Assembly: GCF_014202345.1 (NCBI RefSeq)
Contig: NZ_JACHGO010000006.1
Span: 62,001-126,000, forward strand
DNA from: Desulfovibrio intestinalis
GTDB lineage: Bacteria > Desulfobacterota > Desulfovibrionia > Desulfovibrionales > Desulfovibrionaceae
Direction: 5' to 3'
DNA: 64,000 bases
Shown: positions 54,948 through 63,387 of the stretch, piece after piece
Numbering within the stretch: position 1 is the stretch's first letter
How the letters are laid out: every line of letters begins with the position of its first letter
Notes under the pieces: model-generated
Databases searched by the model: none
Told to the model about the DNA's origin: nothing
What the model saw: the letters and a program-made list of their open reading frames with translations, nothing else
Position numbers and translations under genes: made by a program

Positions 54948-56312
54948 TTAGCGTTCTCTCATGGCGTTTTGTTGCGCCTTGAGCAGGGGTTTGAGCAGAT
55001 AATCCAGCACGGTTTTTTTCCCGGAAATGATTTCAACTACGGCCACCATGCCGGGGATGATGGGCAGGTGTTCGTTTCGGTAGACGATTTCGTTTTTTCT
55101 GGTGCGCAATTTGACCAGATAAAAAAAATCGCTCCTTTTGTCCTCGATGGTGTCGGCGCTGATTTGCTCCACTACAGCCTCAAGGCCGCCATAGATGGAA
55201 AAATCGTAGGCAGAAATTTTGACGATGGCCCGCTGCTCTGCGTGGATAAATGCGATGTCGGCAGGGCGTATGCGGGCCTCTACCAGCAGGGTGTCGCCCA
55301 GAGGAACGATCTCCATGATGGGTTCGCCGGAACGCACCACGCCGCCAAGTGTGTTGATGATGACTCTTTTTACCGTGCCCCGCACCGGAGCGCGCAATTC
55401 GGTTCGGGTCACGCGGTCGCCCCCGGCTGAAAGCAGGGCTTGAAGCGAGGTCAGTTCTGTGCGGCGCTTGTTGATTTCTGCGGTGATTTCGGCATCGTAT
55501 TCGGCCTTGTGCAGAAGCAGCTTGCGTTCGACTTCCAGCGCGGCCTCTTCAGCTTTGCCTGCCGCGGAGGAAACAGCTTCAACATCGCCACGCAGAGTCA
55601 CAACGCGCTGTTCCAGATCCAGATACTCCACTCTGGGGTAGAGCTTGCGCGCCTCTAGCGGTTTGGCTATGTCGCGGCGTTCTTCAGCCAGGGCAAGATT
55701 ATGAATAAGCTGAATTTTGCGTCCGCGCTGTTCGTCCACATCCCTGAGGCGCTGCTTGTGTTGCGAAGTCAGCATGGCCATTTCAGAAAGAAATCTGTCG
55801 CGGCGGCTGGTGTACATTTCTTCCTGGTCAGCCACTATTTGCGGGGCCGCGGCCACCAGCTCCGCGTCAAAAACAGGGACGGTTCCATTCTTTTCCGCTT
55901 CAAGGCGTATGAGGGCCACCCGGTTTTCCAGCGCCTTGGTCAGGGCGTCGGTGTATTGGCTGGCCGCGCCCATATTGTCGAGCCGGGCCAGAGGCTGCTC
56001 TTTTTCAACCACTTGCCCCTCGCGCACCAGCACATCGCGCAGGATGCCGCCTTCAAGATTTTGTATGACCTGAGTGCCGCTGGCGGCCACCACCTGCCCC
56101 TGCCCGCGTGTGACTTCATCAATGGAGGCCCAGGCCGCCCAGACAAGCAGAATGGCAATAAGAAAGGCCGTGCCGATGGAAAGAAAAACGGCCTCAAATT
56201 TGCCTTTGCGCTGCAAGGCGGCGTCCACCTTGTTCATATAGGGCAGATGCTCCTCCTCGTGTGCAGGAGGCAAGCCGAACAAACGCCGCCAGAAATTCAA
56301 AAGAGCACTCAT
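54948..56312 (-). CDS. Type I secretion membrane-fusion protein (HlyD/LapC type)
   Basis: Periplasmic adaptor linking the ABC transporter to an outer-membrane TolC-type channel. 454 residues: a cytoplasmic N-terminus, one membrane helix (about 43-62, FLSIGTAFLIAILLVWAAWA), then the HlyD entry strand IDEVTRGQGQVVAASGTQVI and NLEGGILRDVLVREGQVVEK (half of the lipoyl domain). A long coiled coil (about 125-290) follows, then the second half-lipoyl motif ELRAPVRGTVKRVIINTLGG and a beta-barrel region. Its ATG overlaps the stop of the ABC transporter gene (ATGA). It precedes the adhesin by 15 bp. Confidence 0.95.
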   Translation of the reverse strand: MSALLNFWRRLFGLPPAHEEEHLPYMNKVDAALQRKGKFEAVFLSIGTAFLIAILLVWAAWASIDEVTRGQGQVVAASGTQVIQNLEGGILRDVLVREGQVVEKEQPLARLDNMGAASQYTDALTKALENRVALIRLEAEKNGTVPVFDAELVAAAPQIVADQEEMYTSRRDRFLSEMAMLTSQHKQRLRDVDEQRGRKIQLIHNLALAEERRDIAKPLEARKLYPRVEYLDLEQRVVTLRGDVEAVSSAAGKAEEAALEVERKLLLHKAEYDAEITAEINKRRTELTSLQALLSAGGDRVTRTELRAPVRGTVKRVIINTLGGVVRSGEPIMEIVPLGDTLLVEARIRPADIAFIHAEQRAIVKISAYDFSIYGGLEAVVEQISADTIEDKRSDFFYLVKLRTRKNEIVYRNEHLPIIPGMVAVVEIISGKKTVLDYLLKPLLKAQQNAMRER

Positions 56313-58663
56313 GCTGCCCCCCGGATGCCACCTTTAAAAGAATCTTCAGGTGGCGCAGTTGGTGATGTTGGCGCCAGTTTTTCAACACTGGTTTTTTTAC
56401 CTTCACCTGCGGTTTGCCCTGTATTTTTATCCGCTTTCTCCGCATGGTTGCGGTCGTTCTTTGCGGAGGCGGAAGATTTGTGCTTTTGAGATTTTTGACT
56501 GCTTATGGCTTCCAGCACTTCGTCACGCGGGCCGTCAGCCACCACGCGGCCATTATCAATAATGATGAGACGGTTCACCAGGGCCAGCAGGCTGGCCCTG
56601 TGCGTGATGAGAACAAGAGTCTTGCCTTCCACCAGTTTGGCAAGGCGCGTGCGCAGCAGGCTCTCGGTAGCCTTGTCCATATTGCTTGTGGGTTCATCAA
56701 GAATGAGCACTTCCGGGTCGTGCAGCAGCGCGCGTGCCAGCGCTACGGATTGGCGCTGTCCCCCGGAAATGGCAAATCCCTGTTCACCTACCGGAGCGCC
56801 CAGCCCGCCGGGCAGCGTGCGGATAAATTCTGTGGCTCCCGCCTGATAGGCGGCGCGCAGCACCCGCTGGTCTTCGATGCCGGGATCATCCAGAGCGATA
56901 TTGTCGCGTATGGTGCCGTAAAACAGCGTCACATCCTGTGGCAGATAGCCTATGCGGCCACGCAGATTGGCGGCGTCCATCTGCCGCAGGTCCACGCCTC
57001 CAAAGCGCACGGCTCCTTCCTGCGGCGTGTAAAGCCCTGTCATGAGGCGGCCCACAGTTGATTTGCCGGAACCCATGCGCCCGATGATGCCCACTTTTTC
57101 GTGAGGGCGTATGGTAAAGCTCACGTCCGACAATGAATTGTGCTTGGCCCCCGGATAGCTGAATCCCACATGCTCGAATGTAAACGCGGGTTGCAGCAGG
57201 CCAAAGTCTGTCTTGTCTGTTTCAGCGGGGTCTTCAGTGGGCAGCTCCATAATGGAGTTCAGCGCTGCGAGGGCCATGCGCGACTGGTGCAGGCGCGAAA
57301 TCATGCCCGCCAGCTGCATCAGCGGGGCCATTGCCCGCCCTGCCAGAATGTTGCAGGCAATAAGGCCGCCCATCGTCATCGCGCCGTCCATGATGCGGTA
57401 CACGCCCCACACAATAACCCCGACAGACACAAGCTGGCTGAGACCGCTTGAAACGCTGAGGGTCAGGGTGGCGTAACGCCGGGAAATGCGGGATGTTTCA
57501 GCCGAGGCGTCGCAGATCTGCTCCCAAAGATGAAGCAGGCGGCTTTCTGCCCGGCTGGTTTTGACGGTTTCAAGCCCGTGCACGATTTCAGTCAGCAGGG
57601 CGTTCTTTTGCATATTCAGCATGTAGTTGGTGGCGGCGAAGCGCCGCGCGCCCATTTGCAGCAAAAGTCCTATACCCACCATAAGCGGAACAGCTGTCAG
57701 CGGCACGAACACAATGGGGCCGCCGATAAGAAATATGAGGCTGAGAAAGATAATAAGAAAGGGCAGGTCGGCCAAAACGACCAGACTGCCCGAGCTGAAA
57801 AAATCCCGCAGCGATTCGAATCCGCTCAGGTTGTTGACAAGCGCTCCCGTTGAATCGGGCTTTGCGTCCATGCGCAGGGAGAGCACCTTGCTCATGAGCT
57901 TGCTGGACAGCACCACATCCGCATTGCGTCCGGCCAGATCCACAAAATAGCCGCGCACATTGCGCAGAATGAAATCCACCACATAGGCGAACAAAACGCC
58001 TGACGCCAGTACCCACAAGGTTTCTTCGGCCTGGTTGGGCACCACGCGGTCATAAACGTTCATCGCGAAAAGCGAACCCGCTATGCCCAGAAAATTGATG
58101 AGAATGGTGGCAATAATGACGTGTTTGTATAAAGGCATGTAGTGGGCAATGACATCCCAGAACCAGCGCTTTGTCACAGGCAGGGCCACGCGGGCGCGGG
58201 CGTCCAGCTTGCCGGTAAGGCTGCCAAACACCGCGTATCCCACGTATTCTTCTTCCAGTTCCTGCCGGTTTACGCTTTTGGGATTTTCAGAACCTTCGGG
58301 AAAAATGACTTCCGCAGTGTTTGCCGCCGAATCCTGTTTCAGCAAAACACAACTTTGGCCGTGTTTCAGCAGCAGAATGCAGGGCAGAACCAGAGAGGAG
58401 ATGTTGTTGAGGCTTTTGCGGTGCGCGATGCACGCGTCAAGACCATACCGCTTGGCGGAGCGCAGGCAGGCCGAAGGTGAATCTGAGCTTGGGCCGCCGC
58501 GTATGCCGCTGAGCAAAAGGGGTAGAGACACCGGCCTGCCCAGAAGGCGCAGCAATGTGCGCAAGGAATGGGCGAAGGACGGCGTATGGTCCGCACTTTC
58601 GGGTATGCTGTCTGCCAAAACTTTTGGTGTTTCGTCAGATGCAGATTTTTGCTCTTGCCTCAT
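56309..58663 (-). CDS. Type I secretion ABC transporter (LapB-like, degenerate C39 domain)
   Basis: Inner-membrane ATPase driving export of the adhesin. 784 residues. Residues about 35-160 form a peptidase-C39-like domain in which the catalytic Cys is not seen, so it should recognise but not cut substrate. Six membrane helices follow (about 170-450). The nucleotide-binding domain has Walker A GIIGRMGSGKSTVGRL, Q-loop YLPQDVTLF, signature SGGQRQSVALARAL, Walker B VLILDEPTS and switch LITHRAS. A hydrophilic Lys/Ser/Thr tail of about 70 residues is unusual. It is first of the three-gene operon; no TolC-like gene is in the window. Confidence 0.95.
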   Translation of the reverse strand: MRQEQKSASDETPKVLADSIPESADHTPSFAHSLRTLLRLLGRPVSLPLLLSGIRGGPSSDSPSACLRSAKRYGLDACIAHRKSLNNISSLVLPCILLLKHGQSCVLLKQDSAANTAEVIFPEGSENPKSVNRQELEEEYVGYAVFGSLTGKLDARARVALPVTKRWFWDVIAHYMPLYKHVIIATILINFLGIAGSLFAMNVYDRVVPNQAEETLWVLASGVLFAYVVDFILRNVRGYFVDLAGRNADVVLSSKLMSKVLSLRMDAKPDSTGALVNNLSGFESLRDFFSSGSLVVLADLPFLIIFLSLIFLIGGPIVFVPLTAVPLMVGIGLLLQMGARRFAATNYMLNMQKNALLTEIVHGLETVKTSRAESRLLHLWEQICDASAETSRISRRYATLTLSVSSGLSQLVSVGVIVWGVYRIMDGAMTMGGLIACNILAGRAMAPLMQLAGMISRLHQSRMALAALNSIMELPTEDPAETDKTDFGLLQPAFTFEHVGFSYPGAKHNSLSDVSFTIRPHEKVGIIGRMGSGKSTVGRLMTGLYTPQEGAVRFGGVDLRQMDAANLRGRIGYLPQDVTLFYGTIRDNIALDDPGIEDQRVLRAAYQAGATEFIRTLPGGLGAPVGEQGFAISGGQRQSVALARALLHDPEVLILDEPTSNMDKATESLLRTRLAKLVEGKTLVLITHRASLLALVNRLIIIDNGRVVADGPRDEVLEAISSQKSQKHKSSASAKNDRNHAEKADKNTGQTAGEGKKTSVEKLAPTSPTAPPEDSFKGGIRGAA

Positions 58664-58762
58664 GCCTGCCTTATGCAGGACATCCTCAACTCTCTACTTA
58701 ATAATAAGAAATATTATATAGAAAATGCAAGAGAAAAATACCATTATTTTTCATGTATTATA
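58664..58762 (-). promoter_or_regulatory. A/T-rich promoter region of the adhesin secretion operon
   Basis: On the minus strand a perfect TATAAT lies at 58713-58718, and TTGCAT-N18-TATTAT is an alternative pair. Next to the ATG, CCTGC and GCAGG (within 58665-58680) can form a small hairpin covering the likely SD (AAGGCAGG), so translation may be controlled too. Confidence 0.45.
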
Positions 58763-60070
58763 CTATTCAGTCAGGCGCGCTTGACGCACTGTTGCGGAGG
58801 CGGGCTCATCTGACGTTGCAGCAGGCTTGTTGAACAGGCTGTCTGCCAGCTTGCGGTGGGCAGCGGGCATGGCCAAATTCTCCAGTTCTTCCGGGGTGGT
58901 CCACTTATATTGCTGGGCTGCGGTCAGTTGCAGCGGGGGCGGGCAGGCTTCAGAATATTTTTCGGCTTCAGCGCCGCCGCAGGGATTCATCAGCTCAAGC
59001 CCAAAGCAGTGCAGGGTGAGCCGATAGGTGGTGTAGCCGTGGCGTATGACGCCATAATTGGCTGTTACGCGCACCTCGAATCCCGTTTCTTCCATAAATT
59101 CCCGAACCGAGGCCTGTTCGGGGCTTTCGCCCGGTTCAACCCTGCCGCCGGGGAATTCCCACAGGTTTCCCCATACGCCGGATGGCGGGCGTTTTTGCAC
59201 AAAAATGTTTTTGCCGATACGCAGCACGCCCGTGACTGCGTTAACGGGCTTTATGACAGCGCGCTTGCCCGGTACGGGGCGCTGGTCGGCGATGCCAAGA
59301 TGATGGCTGATGCAGAAGGCTGCCAGGGGGCATGCCCCGCAAAGCGGTTTTTTTCGGCAAACAAGGGCACCCAGCTCCATCATGGCCTGATTGTGCTCGC
59401 GGGATTTTCCCTCTGGAACAAGCTTCAATGCCCAACGGTGGATCACGCCCGCCGCAGGTTCCTGCTTCACCGGGCTGTCCACATCAAAAATGCGGGAAAT
59501 GACGCGCTCCACATTGGCGTCCACACAGGGCAGCTTTTCGCCAAAGGCTATGCTGGCAATAGCTCCTGCCGTGTATGGCCCCACGCCGGGAAGTGCGCGG
59601 ATGGAAGCCAGATCCGAGGGAAAAACGCCGCCGTGTTCAGCCATTATCTTGCGGGCAGCGGCAAGGATGTGGCGCGCGCGCGAATAGTAGCCCAGGCCTT
59701 CCCACAAAAGCAGCACGTCTTCTTCATGCGCCGCCGCCAGTGTGGCGACATCGGGGAAGCGTTGCATCCAGCGCAAAAAATAGCTGACGCCGCGCTCCAT
59801 TTGCGTTTGCTGCAACATGACTTCTGAAATCCAGACTTCATAGGGCGTGTAGCTGACACGCCAGGGCAGGGCGCGCTGGTGTACGGCAAACCAGTCGAGC
59901 AGGGCTTTTTGCAGGCCGGGGATATGATCGCCCGGCGTCAGATGGCGCACCGTGTCAGCCGTTGCTGGCAGGCAGGATTCTTCAAAACCCGGCAAAAGGC
60001 TGGCAGGCTGTCCGGCGCTGGCGTCTTTTTTTGAGACGCCATTGGGGAGTTTTTTGCGTGTTTGGGGCAT
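58763..60070 (-). CDS. mutY: A/G-specific adenine glycosylase MutY with intact Nudix box
   Basis: Removes adenine mispaired with 8-oxoguanine. The glycosylase core shows [20 protein letters not shown] (catalytic Glu), the helix-hairpin-helix [17 protein letters not shown], and [13 protein letters not shown] with the catalytic Asp. The 4Fe-4S ligands read [16 protein letters not shown], i.e. C-x5-C-x2-C-x5-C, one residue shorter than the usual C-x6-C. The C-terminal MutT-like domain holds a complete Nudix box ([20 protein letters not shown] then TGF), which MutY normally lacks. 435 residues from Met at 60070; a Met 16 codons upstream is possible. Divergent from the cyclophilin gene. Confidence 0.94.
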   Translation of the reverse strand: MPQTRKKLPNGVSKKDASAGQPASLLPGFEESCLPATADTVRHLTPGDHIPGLQKALLDWFAVHQRALPWRVSYTPYEVWISEVMLQQTQMERGVSYFLRWMQRFPDVATLAAAHEEDVLLLWEGLGYYSRARHILAAARKIMAEHGGVFPSDLASIRALPGVGPYTAGAIASIAFGEKLPCVDANVERVISRIFDVDSPVKQEPAAGVIHRWALKLVPEGKSREHNQAMMELGALVCRKKPLCGACPLAAFCISHHLGIADQRPVPGKRAVIKPVNAVTGVLRIGKNIFVQKRPPSGVWGNLWEFPGGRVEPGESPEQASVREFMEETGFEVRVTANYGVIRHGYTTYRLTLHCFGLELMNPCGGAEAEKYSEACPPPLQLTAAQQYKWTTPEELENLAMPAAHRKLADSLFNKPAATSDEPASATVRQARLTE

Positions 60071-60191
60071 GAAGGCTAATCTATACCCAGCGGCAGGCAT
60101 TGTCATCTTTCGGGGCATACCCTATATTCCGGCTCAGGACGCTCCTCCGGTTTTTTCCGGGGTGCGGGCCATCACCACTAAAGGAGCTATC

Positions 60192-60701
60192 ATGGCTGAA
60201 AATCCCACGGTTTTGCTGGAAACCACGTCCGGCGACATTTTGATCGAGCTCTTCCCCGACAAGGCCCCGAAAACCGTTGCCAATTTTTTGCAATATGTGG
60301 ATGAGGGTTTTTACAACAACACCATCTTCCACCGCGTGATCCCCGGTTTCATGATCCAGGGCGGCGGTCTTGGCGCGCGTATGGACGAAAAAGCCACCCG
60401 CGAACCTGTGGCCAACGAGGCTGACAACGGCGTGAAAAACGAACGCGGCACCATTGCTATGGCCCGCACCCGTGACCCGCACAGTGCCACGGCGCAGTTT
60501 TTCATCAATCTGGTGGACAACGCTTTTCTTGACCACAGTTCTCCCACCCTTGACGGATGGGGCTATTGCGCCTTTGGCCGCGTGACCGAAGGTATGGACA
60601 TTGTGGAAAAGATCGCCAAGGTGAAAACCAAGAGCATGGGCATGCACGAAAACGTGCCCGTGGATATGGTGCTCATCACTGGCTCCAGCCGTTTCGAATA
60701 A
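60192..60701 (+). CDS. Cyclophilin-type peptidyl-prolyl cis-trans isomerase
   Basis: A 169-residue single-domain cyclophilin catalysing proline isomerisation. Core motifs: [36 protein letters not shown] (active-site Arg), [28 protein letters not shown] and [18 protein letters not shown]. No signal peptide, so cytoplasmic, like E. coli PpiB. The ATG at 60192 has AAAGGAG 5 bp upstream; a longer frame reaching back to 59952 overlaps mutY and lacks signals. Confidence 0.96.
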   Translation: MAENPTVLLETTSGDILIELFPDKAPKTVANFLQYVDEGFYNNTIFHRVIPGFMIQGGGLGARMDEKATREPVANEADNGVKNERGTIAMARTRDPHSATAQFFINLVDNAFLDHSSPTLDGWGYCAFGRVTEGMDIVEKIAKVKTKSMGMHENVPVDMVLITGSSRFE

Positions 60702-60771
60702 ATCTGGCGCCGATAACTGGCACAAATTTCGTAATGTATTGTCGCTAATTGACAATCGGCTGATTTGATCT

Positions 60772-60806
60772 CAAGCCCCCGCTTTGCACAAGGCGGGGGC
60801 TTTGGT
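60772..60806 (+). terminator. Terminator of the cyclophilin gene
   Basis: AGCCCCCGC (60774-60782) pairs with GCGGGGGCT (60793-60801). The U-run is short (TTTGG), so termination may be incomplete. Confidence 0.65.
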
Positions 60807-61051
60807 TATGCTGGCGGCAAGGGCAATTCACGCATGGAATACGTCAATTGCTCCGCAAGAATTCGCAGGCAAATTCTTGCCGTAAACGGACATGGGCGAG
60901 CTTTTCCCGCCGTAACGCGGCGATTTCAAGTGCAAAATGTTCGCGCTTCCAGCGCAACCGCACAGTCTGTGCGGCCACGAGAACGCAACGAATTTTGCCA
61001 CTGTGTTCACGATGTGCATTTTCAATGCAAATATGCCCAAAGGAGAAATTC
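60807..61051. other. Spacer with a 9-bp dyad before the DinB-fold gene
   Basis: No gene. GCAAGAATT (60855-60863) and AATTCTTGC (60872-60880) form a perfect dyad with an 8-base gap, a possible operator or hairpin for the following gene. Confidence 0.45.
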
Positions 61052-61531
61052 ATGTCTCGCGATATTACCAATGCAATTCAGGCTCCTTATCGCCATTCCT
61101 GGAACCTTTTGACCCAACTTATTGATACCTGCCCCGACAAAGTCTGGAATGAAACACGCGGCGGTTGGCCTTTTTGGCAGCAGGTTGCGCATGTTCTTGC
61201 GGTGCTGAATTTTTTTACGCTTGCCGAAAATGAAGAGCCGCTGCCAGCCCCCTGCGACATGGCCACGCTTATGCTCAAGGTGCAGGGTTCCTGCGTTATA
61301 AGCAAAGACACCATGCGTGATTATGCCGAAGCCGTGCGCGTCGCCGTAGACGGCTGGCTGGACGGTCTTTCCGACAGCGATCTTGTCAAGGTGCATACAG
61401 TACTGAGCAAAAAAATCGGGCGCGATGTGGCTTTTGGAGCAGCCATAGCCATGCTGGCCAGCCATACCTGCTATCACATTGGCTCCTGTGACGCCGCCCT
61501 GCGGGACAACGGCCTGCCCGGCGTTTTTTAG
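61052..61531 (+). CDS. DinB-fold protein of unknown substrate
   Basis: A 159-residue protein resembling the DinB/YfiT superfamily of metal-binding four-helix bundles. The helices carry the expected His residues: HSWNLLTQLID near the start, QQVAHVLAVLNFF, and SHTCYHIGSCDAAL (His-x4-His) near the C-terminus. DinB-fold proteins include thiol transferases and stress proteins, so no reaction can be stated. The ATG at 61052 has AAAGGAG upstream; a longer frame to 60848 is not supported. Confidence 0.7.
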   Translation: MSRDITNAIQAPYRHSWNLLTQLIDTCPDKVWNETRGGWPFWQQVAHVLAVLNFFTLAENEEPLPAPCDMATLMLKVQGSCVISKDTMRDYAEAVRVAVDGWLDGLSDSDLVKVHTVLSKKIGRDVAFGAAIAMLASHTCYHIGSCDAALRDNGLPGVF

Positions 61532-61611
61532 GCTAACGGCTGCCGCCAGAAATTGCCCTGCATTTCAAGGCTGGCGTTTTACCGGAGAATGCGCTTACTG
61601 TGGCAGCGTGG

Positions 61612-61745
61612 GCAAGAGATGCATTTTCTTGTTATGTCTGGAAGAACGAAGCCTTTCGCGGGAGTGTCTTTTTTGTGGCACTCTTGCTTAAAAAGCGAAG
61701 TTCAACGCAGAGATAGTGAAAAAAGCGTTTGCGAACAACAGGCTC
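61612..61745 (+). repeat. Eroded fragment of the dispersed repeat (module 1)
   Basis: GAGATGCATTTTCTTGTTAT, GAAGAACGA, AAAAAGCGAAGTTCAACGCA and AGCGTTTGCGAACAACA align in order with module 1 of both full copies. Modules 2-4 are absent. The rest of 61532-61944 holds no gene. Confidence 0.65.
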
Positions 61746-61944
61746 AAATGAACGCCGGTCTGTGCGGACGTACTGCCTGTTGCCGCGCGATCTCATTCAG
61801 AAAAACACGCAAATCCTGATCTAGCGCTGTAACAGACGCCTTTGTCAGAAAAAAATCTCTGCCAGATTGCCTCAAGGGCTTGCCCCGCATGAAAAGGTAG
61901 CTATGTATTGTGCATAGAGACGGCTGAAAAACAAGGAGAATACC

Positions 61945-62460
61945 ATGACCACATGGAATAATGATCCGGCCCATTCCCGCCTTGGTTTTGTAGTCAGACA
62001 TATCACCATTACTGACGTGACAGGCAGATTTGCCGACTTTGTGGTTACTGCCCAGATCGGCAAGGATGATCTTTCCGACGCCAAGTTCAGCATGGCTGCC
62101 CAGGTAGCCAGCATTGATACAGATGTGGACGCGCGTGACGAACATTTGCGCAGCCCCGACTTTTTTGAGGCTGCCGTGCATCCCGTCATCACCTTTGAAA
62201 GCAGCCGGGTGCATCTTGAATCCAACGGGGAGGGCAAGATCACCGGCACCCTGACCATCCGTGGTGTGGCAAAGGAAGCGACCTTCAACTTCCGCGCCAG
62301 CGAAGTGGTAACCAACCCCATGAATGAAAAGCCCACACGCGCCTTCAAGGTGTGGGGCGACATAAAGAGAAGCGAGTTCAATGTCGGCAAGGGCGTTCCC
62401 TCACTCATTGTGGGAGAGACCGTGCATGTGACCGCAGATATGGAATGCTCGCCAGCCTAA
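61945..62460 (+). CDS. YceI-family protein
   Basis: A 171-residue YceI-like beta-barrel (lipocalin-like, lipid- or isoprenoid-binding in known members). Landmarks: WNNDPAHSRLGFVVRHITIT, VTGRFADF, the IDTDVDARDEHLRSPDFFEA block and TGTLTIRGVAKEATFNF. No signal peptide is present, so unlike E. coli YceI it should stay in the cytoplasm. AAGGAG lies 7 bp before the ATG. A small CTATG/CATAG dyad lies in the leader (near 61901-61917). Confidence 0.93.
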   Translation: MTTWNNDPAHSRLGFVVRHITITDVTGRFADFVVTAQIGKDDLSDAKFSMAAQVASIDTDVDARDEHLRSPDFFEAAVHPVITFESSRVHLESNGEGKITGTLTIRGVAKEATFNFRASEVVTNPMNEKPTRAFKVWGDIKRSEFNVGKGVPSLIVGETVHVTADMECSPA

Positions 62461-62557
62461 ACAGTGTTGCCGCGAGGGCTTTTCAACGGTCTCTGCATTG
62501 AGCTTCGGCTTTTACGGTGGTGGGGTGTCAAAGAATTACTCCCCGCGTAACGGACCG

Positions 62558-62600
62558 TTCTTGCAGAGATAACAAGTAAGTTCGTCTCGTGACGGCGCAG
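62558..62600 (-). repeat. Inverted fragment of the dispersed repeat (module 1)
   Basis: Read on the minus strand, GTCACGAGACGAACTTACTT followed by GTTATCTC and GAAC matches the start of module 1 of both full copies with a few substitutions. The surrounding 62461-62830 holds no gene. Confidence 0.6.
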
Positions 62601-62638
62601 CCTGATGGCTGACTGTAAATATGGTTTTGATGCTCACG

Positions 62639-62686
62639 AAAGCGGCCCTTTTCACGCATGAAGGGGGCCGCTTTGTCTGTTTTTGG
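62639..62686 (+). terminator. Terminator downstream of the YceI gene
   Basis: AAGCGGCCC pairs with GGGCCGCTT around a 15-base loop and is followed by TGTCTGTTTTTG. It lies 180 bp past the stop, with the inverted repeat fragment between. Confidence 0.8.
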
Positions 62687-62773
62687 AGCCAGTTGCTTTG
62701 GAGCTTTTTTTGGATTTTGCAGGGATGGCACATGTGCATTGCCCGGCATGCGCGGGTTGCCATTATGTGTTCC

Positions 62774-62808
62774 GTAAAAATTGAGGCCCGCCCATATGGG
62801 CGGGCCTC
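62774..62808 (-). terminator. Terminator of the NikL-like gene
   Basis: GAGGCCCGCCC (62783-62793) pairs with GGGCGGGCCTC (62798-62808); on the minus strand AATTTTTA follows. It lies 22 bp past the stop codon. Confidence 0.9.
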
Positions 62809-62830
62809 TGTCCGCGCTGCCAACCTGGGC

Positions 62831-63313
62831 TTAGGCCTTGCGGCGTCGGCGCCACAGCGCGGAAACTGTTCCTATGTTCAGCAACAGGCTGATGCCCAGC
62901 AAGGCCCGCAAGGGGGTGGAAAAACCTCCCCACGCGTCTGCGGCGGCACCAGCCGTGGGTGCGGTGCCGCCGCTATGGACCACCGTAGTCTCGTGCTCTA
63001 CCCTGTGGCCCATATTGTCGGCCATAATCACCCGCCATTGGCCTGGGGCATTAGGCACAAAGGCGAAGCGTCCCTGGGCATCGGTTCGGCCATTCTGGAA
63101 CTCCAGGGCTGCATCATCCGGGCTGTAAACTTCCACTTTCGCGTAGGCTGGCACTTCACCCGTGGAATAGGCAAACTGCACGACAATGGCGTTATCTTGT
63201 GGAATTTCCACAGCCCGCAAAGCGTGTGCTGAAACTTGCCCCGCGCCTGCCAGTAAAAGACAGGCACAGAGCAGAAAGACGCTGCATGTTTTTGAGGACA
63301 CAATGATTCTCAC
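62831..63313 (-). CDS. NikL-like accessory protein (exported, one C-terminal membrane helix)
   Basis: A 160-residue protein with an N-terminal signal peptide (SVFLLCACLLLAGAGQVSA then HA). A beta-sandwich domain follows (GEVPAYAKVEVYSPD, TDAQGRFAFVPNAPGQWRV, ADNMGHRVEHE). A C-terminal membrane helix ends with RRRRK. This matches the small NikL-type partners of nickel ECF transporters found in delta-proteobacteria; a generic carboxypeptidase-regulatory-like domain protein is the alternative. The start is a GTG at 63313 with a poor SD. It follows the DUF4198 gene by 72 bp. Confidence 0.65.
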   Translation of the reverse strand: MRIIVSSKTCSVFLLCACLLLAGAGQVSAHALRAVEIPQDNAIVVQFAYSTGEVPAYAKVEVYSPDDAALEFQNGRTDAQGRFAFVPNAPGQWRVIMADNMGHRVEHETTVVHSGGTAPTAGAAADAWGGFSTPLRALLGISLLLNIGTVSALWRRRRKA

Positions 63314-63330
63314 TGACGATCTGCCTCGCT

Positions 63331-63387
63331 AGAGCAGTTTGCTAATGAAATTAGCTGTCCTGCAAGGATTTGCGTGCAAAATGCTCT
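63331..63387. repeat. TAGAGCA...TGCTCTA palindromic element
   Basis: Ends TAGAGCA (63331-63337) and TGCTCTA (63381-63387) enclose a second stem GCTAAT/ATTAGC. It lies between the two Nik-like genes and includes the stop codon of the upstream one. Confidence 0.6.

Noticed and set aside
59952..60191. N-terminal extension of the cyclophilin
   Set aside because: The longer frame overlaps mutY, and a strong SD directly precedes the ATG at 60192, which starts the conserved domain.
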